Positions 24,347 to 34,166 of a stretch of 64,000 bases of DNA are shown piece after piece. Below the pieces are notes generated by a model. The model saw nothing but the letters and a program-made list of their open reading frames with translations, ran no database searches and was not told where the DNA came from. The translations under genes and the position numbers were made by a program. Origin of the DNA: Xenoacremonium recifei (taxonomy: Eukaryota; Ascomycota; Sordariomycetes; Hypocreales; Nectriaceae); assembly GCA_012184525.1 (NCBI GenBank), contig WOFQ01000009.1, forward strand, positions 843,564 through 907,563, in the 5' to 3' direction. Numbering within the stretch: the stretch's first letter is position 1; the number at the start of each line of letters is the position of its first letter.

Positions 24347-25889
24347 CTAGAACCCGGACGCGAGCTTCAAATTGAGGCTGACTAGCGACACGGGGATCCT
24401 CTTTACCTAAACTACATACGATCAATCGATCGCGGAGTTCCGGACTTTCATTTTACTGATATTTCGTCATGACGATTACGGCGTCTTGGTCAGCTGTTGT
24501 GAGACAGCATACTGACCCCCCTATACGTTATTGTACAAGAATGAGTACGGAGAGCAGCGGGTGGCTGAGAGGAGAGAGCGAGAGAGAGAGAAAGATGGTG
24601 ATCAAGCTACCCTGACGAACTCGACCCGGCTCACGATAAAGCATCAAAAGCAATATAAAATACCCCCGATGTACACTCGGTCAATTTCAGACCGAAGAGC
24701 GACAAACAGACAGATGAAAACGAAAACGACAACCCACCACAAGGATCGCCAGAAGACGCAGAGACGGCCTCCCGAGGAAGCGACGCCGGATGATTGGAGC
24801 TGCGTTGTCGAACCCCTTGTACCATCAGCGAAACGGCGAAGACGAATTACCACCCAGGGTGCAAACCCACGACTCGATACTCCGTACTGTGAACATGCAT
24901 GCATATAATATGCACTTGTCACGACCTGTTTTTTTTTTCTCTGGAAGGACTTGGAAAGCTGGACTTTTGGATTCTGGAATATTGTTGTTTTCTTTGTCAC
25001 ATCTCACATCCAAACGCACACACATGGATAGCATTGCGCGGCTGCTTTTGTTTCATCATCGTCTTATTCCCATCTGTCGCTCAACCCATGGCATGTTTGA
25101 TATTCTTAGTGCAGATGAAGCCCCTCGGGGCAGCGGAGGAGATACCACAGCGACTCGTCTCAGCTGGCGGCTTTGTTTTTTTTATTACTTAACTACTGTT
25201 GTTTACCTACCCGGTCGATGGACCGCCGCCTGTTGAAATTCCATCATTGTTCAGACCATACCATGTCCTGGCACGGACAACCAAAACTTATTAGTAACTC
25301 AATCTACTACTCTAGACTATTACCTCACGACCCTGATGCTAGTCAATACCAGACCGCCGTTATAATGACTACATGCTTCCCGCCTGACGTGTTTGCTCCC
25401 CCGATGCTAGCCCCGTGGCGCGCCGCCAGGCACACGCCGCAATCCGTGCCCCTGATCGTCCAGCCCTGCGCCCAACATCACTGACTCTCAACCCCGGCCA
25501 ACGGTCTGTGCATTCGGCCGACGCGACGCAAACAATCTTCCGGCCAGGGCTGGCTAGCGTGCTTGTCCCTTGAAACTGCATTGTCACTGGATTGCGCTAC
25601 GAGGGGGTGAAAATGAGGCGGACGAGCGAGTTCGGATTACGTGCAGATGGGAGTCGGGGATTTTTGTGGCCTGCTAGCGTAACGGTTGGGGATCTGGCAC
25701 AGGAGCAAATGTTCCGTGGATGAGCGCAGATCTCGGAATAAGGGCTGATCGTCGCAGACGGTAGCATGGCTCCGTGATGCATTCATTGTCTGAGTTAGTC
25801 TAGATAGCCTCACATGTCTTAACGCATAGAGAGAACGCATGGATGCATCTTTTCACCCGTATCTAACCGTCCCATCTAACCCGCACACC
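24347..25889. other. Convergent intergenic region
   Basis: 1.5 kb between the stops of the zinc-cluster factor (+) and the helicase (-). It includes GA-rich sequence at 24560-24595 and a TACTCCGTA at 24878. No gene is visible. Confidence 0.6.
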
Positions 25890-28800
25890 TTAAGCCCATT
25901 CCTTCTTGAACAGCTCGTCAAAGCTCTCCTGTAGCTTCTTGAACGCCTTGAGTACGTTCATTAGCCCTGCTGGCCTGTCACGGCCGCCGGCTTCGTCCGC
26001 CTCATTGTCAGAGCTCTCACTCGAACTGCCGGAGCTCATTTCATCTTCCCAACTATCCACGACTCGCCTCACTTTCTTCTCCTTCTTCTTTGCCTTTAGT
26101 CTCCTCTTCTCGGCTTCGAATGCCGCCAGCTCGGCCGCTTCATCTGATGTAGAGGACACGGACTTGACTTCGTCGTCTGCCTCTGAAACCGTATCATCGC
26201 CGTAGTCTTCATCCTCCTCAAAATCCGGCAATTCTGTTTCTCCACTTACCAATCCCTCAAGGCTCGTCACGATCGTCTGGAGCGTAAGCGAAAAGTCTTT
26301 CAGAAGGAACCAGACCTCGCTCTTCTTGATCCAATTATCTCTAACCAGTACTTCCATGCTGCCATGTTTGAAGAAGTCATAGATGTAAGCGTTGAAGCCC
26401 ACATCTATATCATGCGGCCAGATTGGGATGAACGGAATCGCCGACTCCTCGAGGAAGACACCACCGCGGACCCCTGAGCAGAGCTCGTGTATGGAGCCGA
26501 AGTCATCTGTGAACCCGGACAATGCCATGAACGGAGACCGGATGTCGGTGTAAGGTCCAGGAGGCTTGCTGTTCTCATCCTGCTTCTCCGGCTTGACCAC
26601 TGTCTCTGTGAATGGGAGTGTATGATCAGGCTTGTCAGCCAGATACTGATTGATGTAAGACTGTACATAGCCCTTGAAGATGGCCAGCGTCTCATTGTTG
26701 TGCTGGATGAGCATCTCTTCGGCCTTTTTCGGCAATCTCGGGAGAAACACCACTGACGAAGATCGATGCACCTGCTCCTTTGTCAAATTTGCACGAAGAG
26801 GAATGCGATTGAACAAGTGACAGAGCACTAGCATCATCTGATGAAGCACCTGCTTCTCCTCAATATCAATGGATGCACAGAGCTCGTGAAAATAGCCGCC
26901 TCTGAGAAGAGAATGGAATGCGAACACGGCATTCTCCGTGAAGTATAAGTGACCAACCAAGCCTGCAAAGTTTAAGGGCTCACCCTTTGCAGAGAGGAGG
27001 TTCTGCCGGCGGAGGTACTCAATAGAGAAGCGGAGGTGATGCTTGACCGACATCTCTGCGTCAGGACCACCAAGATACAATCTAGTCTGCGAAAGCAACG
27101 CTTGAACGGCATCCACGGCAAAACTAGAGTTGTTTGTACCGTGAAGTAGACCCATCAGACGAAGAACAAGACTTGTCGATATGGGAAACTGACCACGCAG
27201 ATCAGGCAGGCGGGACGACATGATCTCATACACTCGCTCGCGAGAGATGCCGTTGAATACCACATTGCCAAGTAGATCAAACCCTCGGCGTCCCGCTCGA
27301 CCGGCTGCCTGGCGGTAGTTCTGGGCGGTGAGGAAGATGGAATCACCGCTGAAAACGACAGTCTTGCACGGCATGTTGATTCCCAGAGCGAGCGTTCCCG
27401 TAGCCACGACAAGTCGAAGATAGCCTCTGCGGAACAGCATCTCCACGACTTGTCGATAGCGTCGGTTCATTCCAGCGTGATGAATGCCCAGCCCTCGCTC
27501 CAATGCAGTTATCAACCATCCCGCAACCTTGAAATGGTTCAGCGTCTTTACCATCAAGAAGAACTCCGTTCGCTGCATCTTAGTCCAGTCTGCGAAACTG
27601 AACTGCTCGAGCGGCGCCTTGGGGTCGAAACTCTCCCAGGGGCTGATGTCCTTGTCAGCTTGATCTCGGGCTTGCTCAAGCTTTGATGCTTGGTCCTCGT
27701 TGTTTTTCCCTTTCTGGGCTCGCTTATTCTTGTCCTTCTGGCCCATTTTCCCTTTCTTCCACTCTCGGAAGTCGGTCACCTTCTTAGACCAACTTGGATC
27801 GAAAAATTTGAAGTCATTCTCGTCGTCTACAAGCTTTGTCAGGATATTCCTGACAGCAATCTCACACTCCAGTCGATCGTAATTGAAGACGATGGCTGGA
27901 AGGGCGTCCTGCTGATGAAGATCGCACGCTAACTGAAAGAGCGTTTCGGTATGTTCTAGTCGAGGAGGACGTCTTTTACTCTTATCATGGGCACCCGAGG
28001 ATTCGTGTTTGAGACTGTCCTGTAGTCGATGAAAGGTAGAATCATTGTCCTCCATAGTTTTGCGCAGTGCTTTTTTCAGATCTCGCTCCCACTCGACGAC
28101 GTCAGACTTCGAGATATCCCCTGGCAATGCGTTCTTGGGATTCAGAGCTTTGATCTCAGCCTTGAGAACTTGAAGGGTCTTTACTTTGGCCATCTCTTTC
28201 CAAAGTGTGTAACAATCCCTCGCCTCCAGAGAGATATCGTCTAGGACGCCTCGATTCCTGATTCTAATTAGAGATGAAGTTAAATTCTACTGATACTTTA
28301 CTCACCTGTCTTTTAATGCAACAATAGGATGCACAAATTCAAAGTTTTGGCACGGAGCCTCCCCCTCATCTAAGCCCGGAACGGGCAAACGCTCAACCTT
28401 CTGGAGCCCTTTGAAAACGAACTCAGAGCAGGGTTTGTAGATGAACTTGCGGAGGTCCGAATATCGGACTCCGTGAACAATCATGGTCATCTTGTTATGC
28501 TTCTGCGCCTGTGACAACTCCAACCAGTTCCGGAACTCATCCGGGTTGCCCACGGTAGCAGAGAGTGCAATTATGGGACAAGGGGCAAGAAGTAGCAACT
28601 GCTCCCAGATGACACCGTCCTCACTCTGGCCAATACAGTGGACTTCGTCGAAAATGATCCTCTTGACACGGCATGACCACGCCCTAGAGTGGTTCGCATT
28701 TGCGGGAGACAAGAGCATAATCTGGAGAATTTGCGGCACTGTCACGAGAATCTGACATCCTGCCGGGTTGTTGATACGATAATCTCGAGTATGCACCGCC

Positions 28801-31389
28801 CATACCGACTTCCCCGCCTTGCCATGATATGTTTTGGAGAATCGAGCCTCAATTTCAGCGGCAATTTGGTTGACGAGGGCTTTCGTTGGAGCAACGTAAA
28901 CCAGAACGCCGTCGTCGCTCTCCTCAAGGACCTTCTTCATAGCGTAGAAGGAGATGAACGTTTTGCCCGCGGAGGTAGGAGCCACAACGAGAAGACTTTC
29001 ATCGGCATCAATGGAGTCCAAGACCTTGCGCTGCCAAGCATCGGGTTCGAAGGGAACTCTTGGGTCTGACTGAGAATCGAAGTGTCGGTCCAAGTACGGG
29101 CCTCCGTACTCGAGCTGAAGAACCTGACCATTGTCCCGGGCGAGCGGTGAGGAACCATGACCTTGTCTCTCGAAATCAATGCGAAATGGCAAGGCGCGAG
29201 CTGGGCTTCCGGTATCAACGGGTAAGCTCGGAAGTTGTAACGATGTCGTGATATGATTCACCGCGGCAGCAATATCAGGAGAGCAACGCTTGGACTCGAC
29301 AACATCCCGTAGACTTCGCCATGTCATAGCAGCAATATATTCTCCTGTGATATGTTAGTATCCTTCTTCTTTACTGCCCTTGAGAACTTCAATAGTTTGT
29401 ACCTTTTGAGGAGGCTTCATGCCTAAGCTGATGCGCCCAGATGCTGCTGAGAATATGACAGGCGTAGATCTTGACTTCTGGCTCCAAGATCTTGAAATCA
29501 TCACTAGTTCGAGACGATAAGAACTTGTCGGCTTTGAGATATCGTGCAACTAGGCTGGGATCCCTTTCCAGCTCCTTGCAGTGCTTTGACCAGAAGTTCA
29601 CGAGATCGTCTCTCTTGACCAGGGCCTTGCGCTCCTGTACCTCTAAGACAGCTCGTTCCGCATTTGCTCTGCCTCCTTTCTTTGAAACACCCTTTCTGGA
29701 CGCCTTGTTTCCAGTGGCCTTCTTGCTGCTACCATCTGGCCGCTCGTTATTGCCCTGTGATTTGGCCACAATCGTCTCTCGGTCAAGTATCTTGCCTCGG
29801 GAATTTGTCAAGCTAGCGGCATAGGCAATGACGTCGGCCATAAGTCTTTGGTTTGATCTCCTTTTCTTGAAGTCTTTCTGCTCTGGCTTTTTCCAGGAGA
29901 CGACAGGTTTATTGACATGCCAGTGGTTCAGGTCTTCAAACACAACCTCGGCAGCTGGGTTCGTCGTCTCATCCACCTCTTGAATCCGAACTCCTTCGAG
30001 ATACTTATTCAAAATCGGATGGTCGAAAGTCAGAATCGAGGGATCGATGGTTCTGGAGGGTTCACAGGAACTCTGCACCTGTATTGGTGTCTGGGGAATC
30101 TTGATCTGAAACTTCTCTCTTGCCTTCGAGTGGCTACTCGCAACGCAATCCCAAAGGTATTGTGCTCGGCTAATGACCGATTCAGGTATCGATTCAGGCT
30201 TCGATTCAGGCTTCAGATCTCCTTTATCCAGGCGATGGGAAATTGCGAAGAAAATGAGGCCGTCAACAAAGTCATAAAGATTCCACAGCTCGGTTGAAGC
30301 TCTGGATGTCACGAATGAATCTCCAATTATGATTTGGTGAGCAGTCTGGCAGAAAACACGGAGAAAGTCCGAGAATAGCGGAGGCACTTCTTCGCCTTGA
30401 AGTGCCTCCCGACAAAGAGCAGCTCTGCCTTGTAGAGATTGAACCTCTAAGACGGCGAGATGTAGAAGCATGCAGTGGAGAGTCTGTATTAGCTCCTGGT
30501 TTGGTTCCTCATCCTTGGACGCCGCATCGTGCAGCATCGACCAGCAAACAAAACAGACCAGTTGAGTTCGCAGCGAAGCTCTTGATACGAGAAAATCTAG
30601 ATTCTTTGGAAAGGCGATGCTCTTCGAAGTAAGACATGAGGGCTCAGTGTAGCTTATCGCTATACTTTGCAGTGACCCATGTGTCGCAGTAATCATGGGA
30701 ACGAAAACCTATTGACGTGATTCAGTGACCTAGTGTATGACACCACAATTTCCATTTAAATCCTACCTTGGAGCTCTTCCAGGCAATGTGATTCACGACC
30801 GCAACGTTGATTCCTCGCGAGATAAAACACCTGATCATGGATCGAAGCGAAACGACCCTAGATCCATCGGCACCATCGCCTTCATGGCAGAGCACGAAGT
30901 GCACCGCGTAGGTGGAGAGATACTTTTCGAATTCTCCATGTTCAAAATCAGGGAATTCAAAGACTCGAACATCATTGGAGTTCTCTGCTTGCTTGAGGTG
31001 CTCGATGATAATCGTCCGAGTGAGGAGATACTTGTAATCATGCCCCTTGTCGATTCCGGAAGGGGCACATGTGTCGCTGAGATTCTTGAAGAAGACGACG
31101 TCGAAGTTGCAGCCCCGTTTGCGAAGGTTTGCAAGGAAGTTCTCGATCGTATACACTGCATGCAGAAGCTGAAAGCCTCCTGGTTTCTGGTCAGCAACGT
31201 CCTTATATTGACTCCCTGGGATAACGCACTCTCGAAGTCGACTTTCGATTCGTTTAGGCAATGGAGGATCAATGATTCGCCGTGGATAATGAAAAGCTCG
31301 TGTCCAGCAAAGTCACCGACGATATCGACGGTCAGGCTCCTAGTAGAAGCATACCAGCTAAGCAGCTGCTTAGCCCCTGAACTCGTCAT
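25890..31389 (-). CDS. DDX60-like (Ski2-like) superfamily 2 helicase
   Basis: Five exons, in transcription order 31389..31230, 31179..30767, 30708..29403, 29344..28306, 28263..25890 (about 1763 aa). The first intron (GTGCGT; TGCTGAC branch; CCAG) restores frame to give HCLNESKVDFERGFQLLHAVYTIE. The last intron has two in-frame acceptors 6 nt apart (28264 or 28258), so the protein may be 1761 aa. Helicase motifs: I APTSAGKT (about 748-755), Ia PTKALVNQ, II DEVH (859-862), III SAT (about 887), GIHHAGMNRRYR, V ATGTLALGINMP, VI QAAGRAGRRG (about 1291-1300). The N terminus (VGDFAGHELFIIHGESLILHC) and overall size match the DDX60 family. The C terminus is acidic then basic. Vertebrate DDX60 is an interferon-induced antiviral factor, and Ski2-like proteins act with the exosome; the fungal role is not established. 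A KPES-type repeat lies in exon 3 near 30180-30212. Confidence 0.9.
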
Positions 31390-31391
31390 AT

Positions 31392-31545
31392 AGGCAGGTG
31401 CGACTCCGACGGGTGGATGCAGGCCAATAACGAGGAGAAGAAGAATTAGCGATGAGGAGGGAAAAGAACTGAGGAAGAAGAAAATGGAAGGTTTAAAATG
31501 GTGAAGGACGGAAGGTGGGCAAACAAACAAACAAATGCTGGGAGG
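31392..31545 (+). repeat. 154-bp direct repeat, copy 1 (5' flank of the helicase)
   Basis: Roughly 80% identical by eye to 32594-32747, sharing TAGGCAGGTGCGACT, GAAGAAGAAAATGGAAGG, GAAGGACGGAAGG and ATGCTGGGAGG in the same order. It begins just upstream of the helicase start codon, so it overlaps that gene's leader or promoter. Confidence 0.85.
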
Positions 31546-31730
31546 CCCACCACCTGATGCCTGATTGTCCTGCAGGAGGCCGCGCGAATGCGACCGACCA
31601 GGAAAGCAGTCACTCAGGACCAACACGCAAAATATGGAAACATCAGAATTAGCAAAGAAAGGTGTTGGTTCACTAATCTAAAGCGTCACAGTAAGAAAAA
31701 CTGATAACCAATGATCCCACAAGTAATTAG

Positions 31731-31830
31731 CACATGTCTAACACCCTCAAGACATATCCAACATCCTCAAACCATATCCAACACCCCTAAGATATATCTA
31801 ATACCCTCAGGACATATCCAACACCTTTCA
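31731..31830 (+). repeat. 20-bp minisatellite, locus B (5 units)
   Basis: Five units of GACATATCCAACACCCTCAA with variation, in inverted orientation relative to locus A at 4621-4793. Confidence 0.9.
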
Positions 31831-31841
31831 AACATTCAAGT

Positions 31842-31905
31842 ATCGGTTCAGGCTTTGAGTCAGGCTTTGGTTCAGGCTTCGGTTCAAGCTTCGAATCAGG
31901 CTTCG
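31842..31905 (+). repeat. 12-bp GGTTCAGGCTTC repeat, resembling helicase exon 3
   Basis: About five degenerate units. Read on the minus strand they encode alternating KP(D/E)S and KPEP. The helicase exon 3 has the same motif at about 30180-30212 (KPESKPESIPES), and a 25-nt stretch aligns with about 22 matches, suggesting a duplicated and expanded piece of that exon. Confidence 0.6.
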
Positions 31906-32063
31906 GTTCTTGGAGGCACGCCTGAAGCAAGCCTTTCTCTCTCAAGAAAACACGTCCACTCTCAACTTGGACTTGCAAATTTTGTTGGTCATTTGAGTTG
32001 AGTTCTTGGGGGCGCGCCTGCAGCAAGCCATTGTTTCTCAAAACAAAACACGTCTGCTCTCGA
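31903..32063 (+). repeat. Imperfect ~60-bp direct repeat pair
   Basis: 31905-31965 and 32001-32061 share TTCTTGGRGGCRCGCCTG followed by AGCAAGCC, then a variable TTCTC stretch and AAAACACGTC. Confidence 0.7.
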
Positions 32064-32207
32064 ATTCCCTACCTTTACTTTTCTTACTCCTCCATCCTAT
32101 CATCTATTTCTCGGAGTTTGCAACATCACGTATCCCATTATCTTCTCTATTTCTCGGAGTTTACAATATCGCCCATTACCTGCATACTACCGGCAGCACT
32201 TTCATCA

Positions 32208-32540
32208 TGAATGACGACCATATAATGCTCGATATCACCGCCGTCGAGGCTGTCATAGCTCAGCTCTTGCATCCCATCTATACCGCCCTGGCAGAGATCA
32301 ACACGCGAATTCCACCACAATGTAAGTATGCATACTACCTATTCCAATTATTAATACTTACGTCTATCTAGGAACAAGAATCGCGTAATCAGCGCGTAGA
32401 ATGCGACCTCGATTCAGAATGGCAGCGGTCGCCTGGAAGCACTGTATAATCTCAACACCCATGAGATCATTGCACCATTCCCACGCACTGACCATGAACT
32501 CCTGAACTCGACTCATATGACCAACAAACTTTGCAGGTCA
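32208..32540 (+). pseudogene. Decayed intron-bearing gene fragment, unknown family
   Basis: Starts with an open frame MNDDHIMLDITAVEAVIAQL...EINTRIPPQ. A clean intron follows (GTAAGT...CTATCTAG, about 32321-32371), then a frame reading EQESRNQRVECDLDS, and after a frameshift NGSGRLEALYNLNTHEII and FPRTDHELL. The FPRT block resembles small hypothetical fungal proteins with an N-x-x-T-x-E-I-x-x-FPRT signature. The exons do not join in a single open frame (a stop arises at the junction), so it is broken. Confidence 0.6.
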
Positions 32541-32544
32541 AAGC

Positions 32545-32573
32545 GGTATGGCATCATAGATTCGTGGCTGGTG
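32545..32573 (+). repeat. Dispersed 29-nt repeat, copy 2
   Basis: Identical to the reverse complement of 1087-1115. It lies about 20 bp from the left end of the second 154-bp repeat copy. Confidence 0.85.
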
Positions 32574-32593
32574 AGTGAGGAGGTACTTGTAGG

Positions 32594-32747
32594 CAGGCAG
32601 GTGCGACTCTCGGGCGGGTAGATGCAGGCCGGTGACGAGAAGAAAATTTGGCGATGAGAAGGAAGAAGAACTAAGGAAGAAGAAAATGGAAGGTTTGGGT
32701 GTTGAAGGACGGAAGGCGGGCAAACGAACGAGCGAATGCTGGGAGGA
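32594..32747 (+). repeat. 154-bp direct repeat, copy 2
   Basis: Diverged copy of 31392-31545, about 1.2 kb downstream, directly adjoining the topoisomerase II fragment. Confidence 0.85.
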
Positions 32748-32773
32748 CCTCAGGCAGCCAATTAGGATCCTAG

Positions 32774-33095
32774 CAGGCAGCGTTGACGAGGATCTCGTCG
32801 AAGATCTTGAAAAGACCAGGCACGAAGTTGACAGCTCGGTTCTCCATGAGGCTCGTCTCTATTGAAAACCCACATCTGCTGCTCGGTCTTTTCGACAGAG
32901 GCGATGTAGATATCGGGTTGCTTGAGGATGTGTTCAAGCTGCGTTAGCTTCTGGTAGGTTTCTGTAGCTGTCTTAGAGCCCTTAAGTTTAGGCTTGGGTT
33001 CCGAGTCGATGATCATGCTTTCATTCTCAAGCTCGGCGAGAGGGATGCCAGATGACTTCTTCGCCGGAGGTTCCTTCTTCAGTATCATTAGTTTA
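32774..33095 (-). pseudogene. DNA topoisomerase II N-terminal fragment (pseudogene)
   Basis: The minus-strand frame reads KGSKTATETYQKLTQLEHIL, then KQPDIYIASVEKTEQQMWVF. After a small frameshift near 32850-32865 it continues ENRAVNFVPGLFKIFDEILV, followed by NAAC and a stop. These are the conserved first blocks of the eukaryotic type II topoisomerase ATPase domain (YQKLTQLEHILKRPDTYIGS, FVPGLFKIFDEILVNAADN). The fragment breaks off where NAADN should continue, and only about 8% of the usual ~1600 aa is present. Upstream, KKEPPAKKS and a possible intron (GTGTGTGT...CTGAAG) look like the disordered N-terminal tail. It is truncated and frameshifted, so non-functional. Confidence 0.9.
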
Positions 33096-33255
33096 GTAAC
33101 TATTTTATCTAGGAAAGGGAACACACACACCATCCAAACACACGAAGCTGCTGACTTAGTCGTAGACAGTGAGATAACCGCGAAATCAATCCGTGCCGTC
33201 AAGGGCGAAATTCGAGTCTGTCAGTATTTCAATTCATTTCAATCCAATTGATCAA

Positions 33256-33531
33256 ATGATCGCAAAAGTCAATAGTCATCAGCAGCTACCTCTTATCATG
33301 GTCTGCGACCGGTTCAACTTGGTTCACGACCTGATCCTGTACCTCTACCAAAACCAGCAGTTCGCTGCTATCGAAGCCTATGTTCGGCGTGTTAACCCTG
33401 CCTGTACCCTTTATCGGCGGTCTGCTTGATATGGACTGCGACGAGAACATCATTCGACAGCTCCTGGGCACGGTCAAAGCCTAGTCTATCAGCCTTGACC
33501 GGTTGGTCTCTGAGGTTGAATCGCGCAACCG
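33256..33531 (+). pseudogene. Clathrin heavy chain internal fragment (pseudogene)
   Basis: The plus-strand frame reads LPLIMVCDRFNLVHDLILYL, then YQNQQFAAIEAYVRRVNPA. After a +1/-1 shift near 33405 it continues FIGGLLDMDCDENIIRQLLG, then TVKA, an in-frame TAG (33482-33484), and SISLDRLVSEVESRNR. These are consecutive conserved blocks of clathrin heavy chain (CDRFNFVHDLVLYLYQN, VNPxRxPxVVGGLLDVDCDE, LVSEVExRNR). About 90 of ~1680 residues remain. The frameshift plus stop make it a dead fragment, on the strand opposite to the neighbouring topoisomerase fragment. Confidence 0.9.
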
Positions 33532-33650
33532 ATCAGGAATTCAAACAATACGGGGAGAAAAGGATGATGATTCCTCTAGGCTGGTTTTCTGTTGCGTCTC
33601 ATATCGAGGAAATTTCTCGAGGCTGACTACTATGTGTCAACAGCCCCGGA

Positions 33651-33770
33651 CACACTAATATCCTCAAAACATACCCAACACTTTCAACCCATATCCAACA
33701 CCCTCAAAGCAGATCCAACACCCTCAAAATATATCCAATACCCTCAAGGCATATCCAACCAACACGACAA
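33651..33770 (+). repeat. 20-bp minisatellite, locus C (5-6 units)
   Basis: Units of ATATCCAACACCCTCAAARC, same orientation as locus B. CCAACAC-containing sequence continues in a degenerate way to about 33920. Confidence 0.88.
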
Positions 33771-34166
33771 GAGGACCAACACGGCGCCGATATGGCCGGC
33801 GTATGACCAACACCCTTGAAAGAATAAGATAGAAGTACCAGCGTTACTTAGAAACAAGTGCCAACACGAATGGAAAAAAGAGGACCAATATTTCTGGGAA
33901 AACAAGTGCCAACATCATGCAATGAATCTGTATAAACTCCCTACCAGTTGCCCAAGAAGGCATATCTATACCTCAACAAGAAGCCATGCTATCTTTCCTT
34001 TGCCCTATCTTGCCACAAAGAGTTCTGACACTCTCTCTCTTTTCATCTTCAAGCCTGATATCAAAGCCAAGCAAGCCCCTTGCCCCGACTCCTCCAGCCG
34101 CCGAAACGCCAGCGCAATGCAAAAGAACCCAGCCCGAATGTACACTTCCCCCCCTTTTATATCCCC

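Larger units (their letters stand above)
31390..34166. other. Mosaic of gene fragments and repeats (possible gene-capturing element)
   Basis: 2.8 kb between the helicase start and the UTP15 stop with no intact gene. From left to right: a 154-bp repeat copy, a 20-bp minisatellite, a GGTTCAGGCTTC-type repeat, a 60-bp direct repeat pair, a broken intron-bearing gene, the inverted 29-nt repeat, the second 154-bp copy, a topoisomerase II fragment, a clathrin heavy chain fragment, and a second minisatellite. I see no transposase or helicase of a transposon and no clear terminal inverted repeats, so the vehicle is unknown. Confidence 0.75.

Noticed and set aside
30737..31393. 218-codon plus-strand frame over helicase exons 1-2
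   Set aside because: The minus-strand helicase frames splice into a coherent family sequence; this is antisense.
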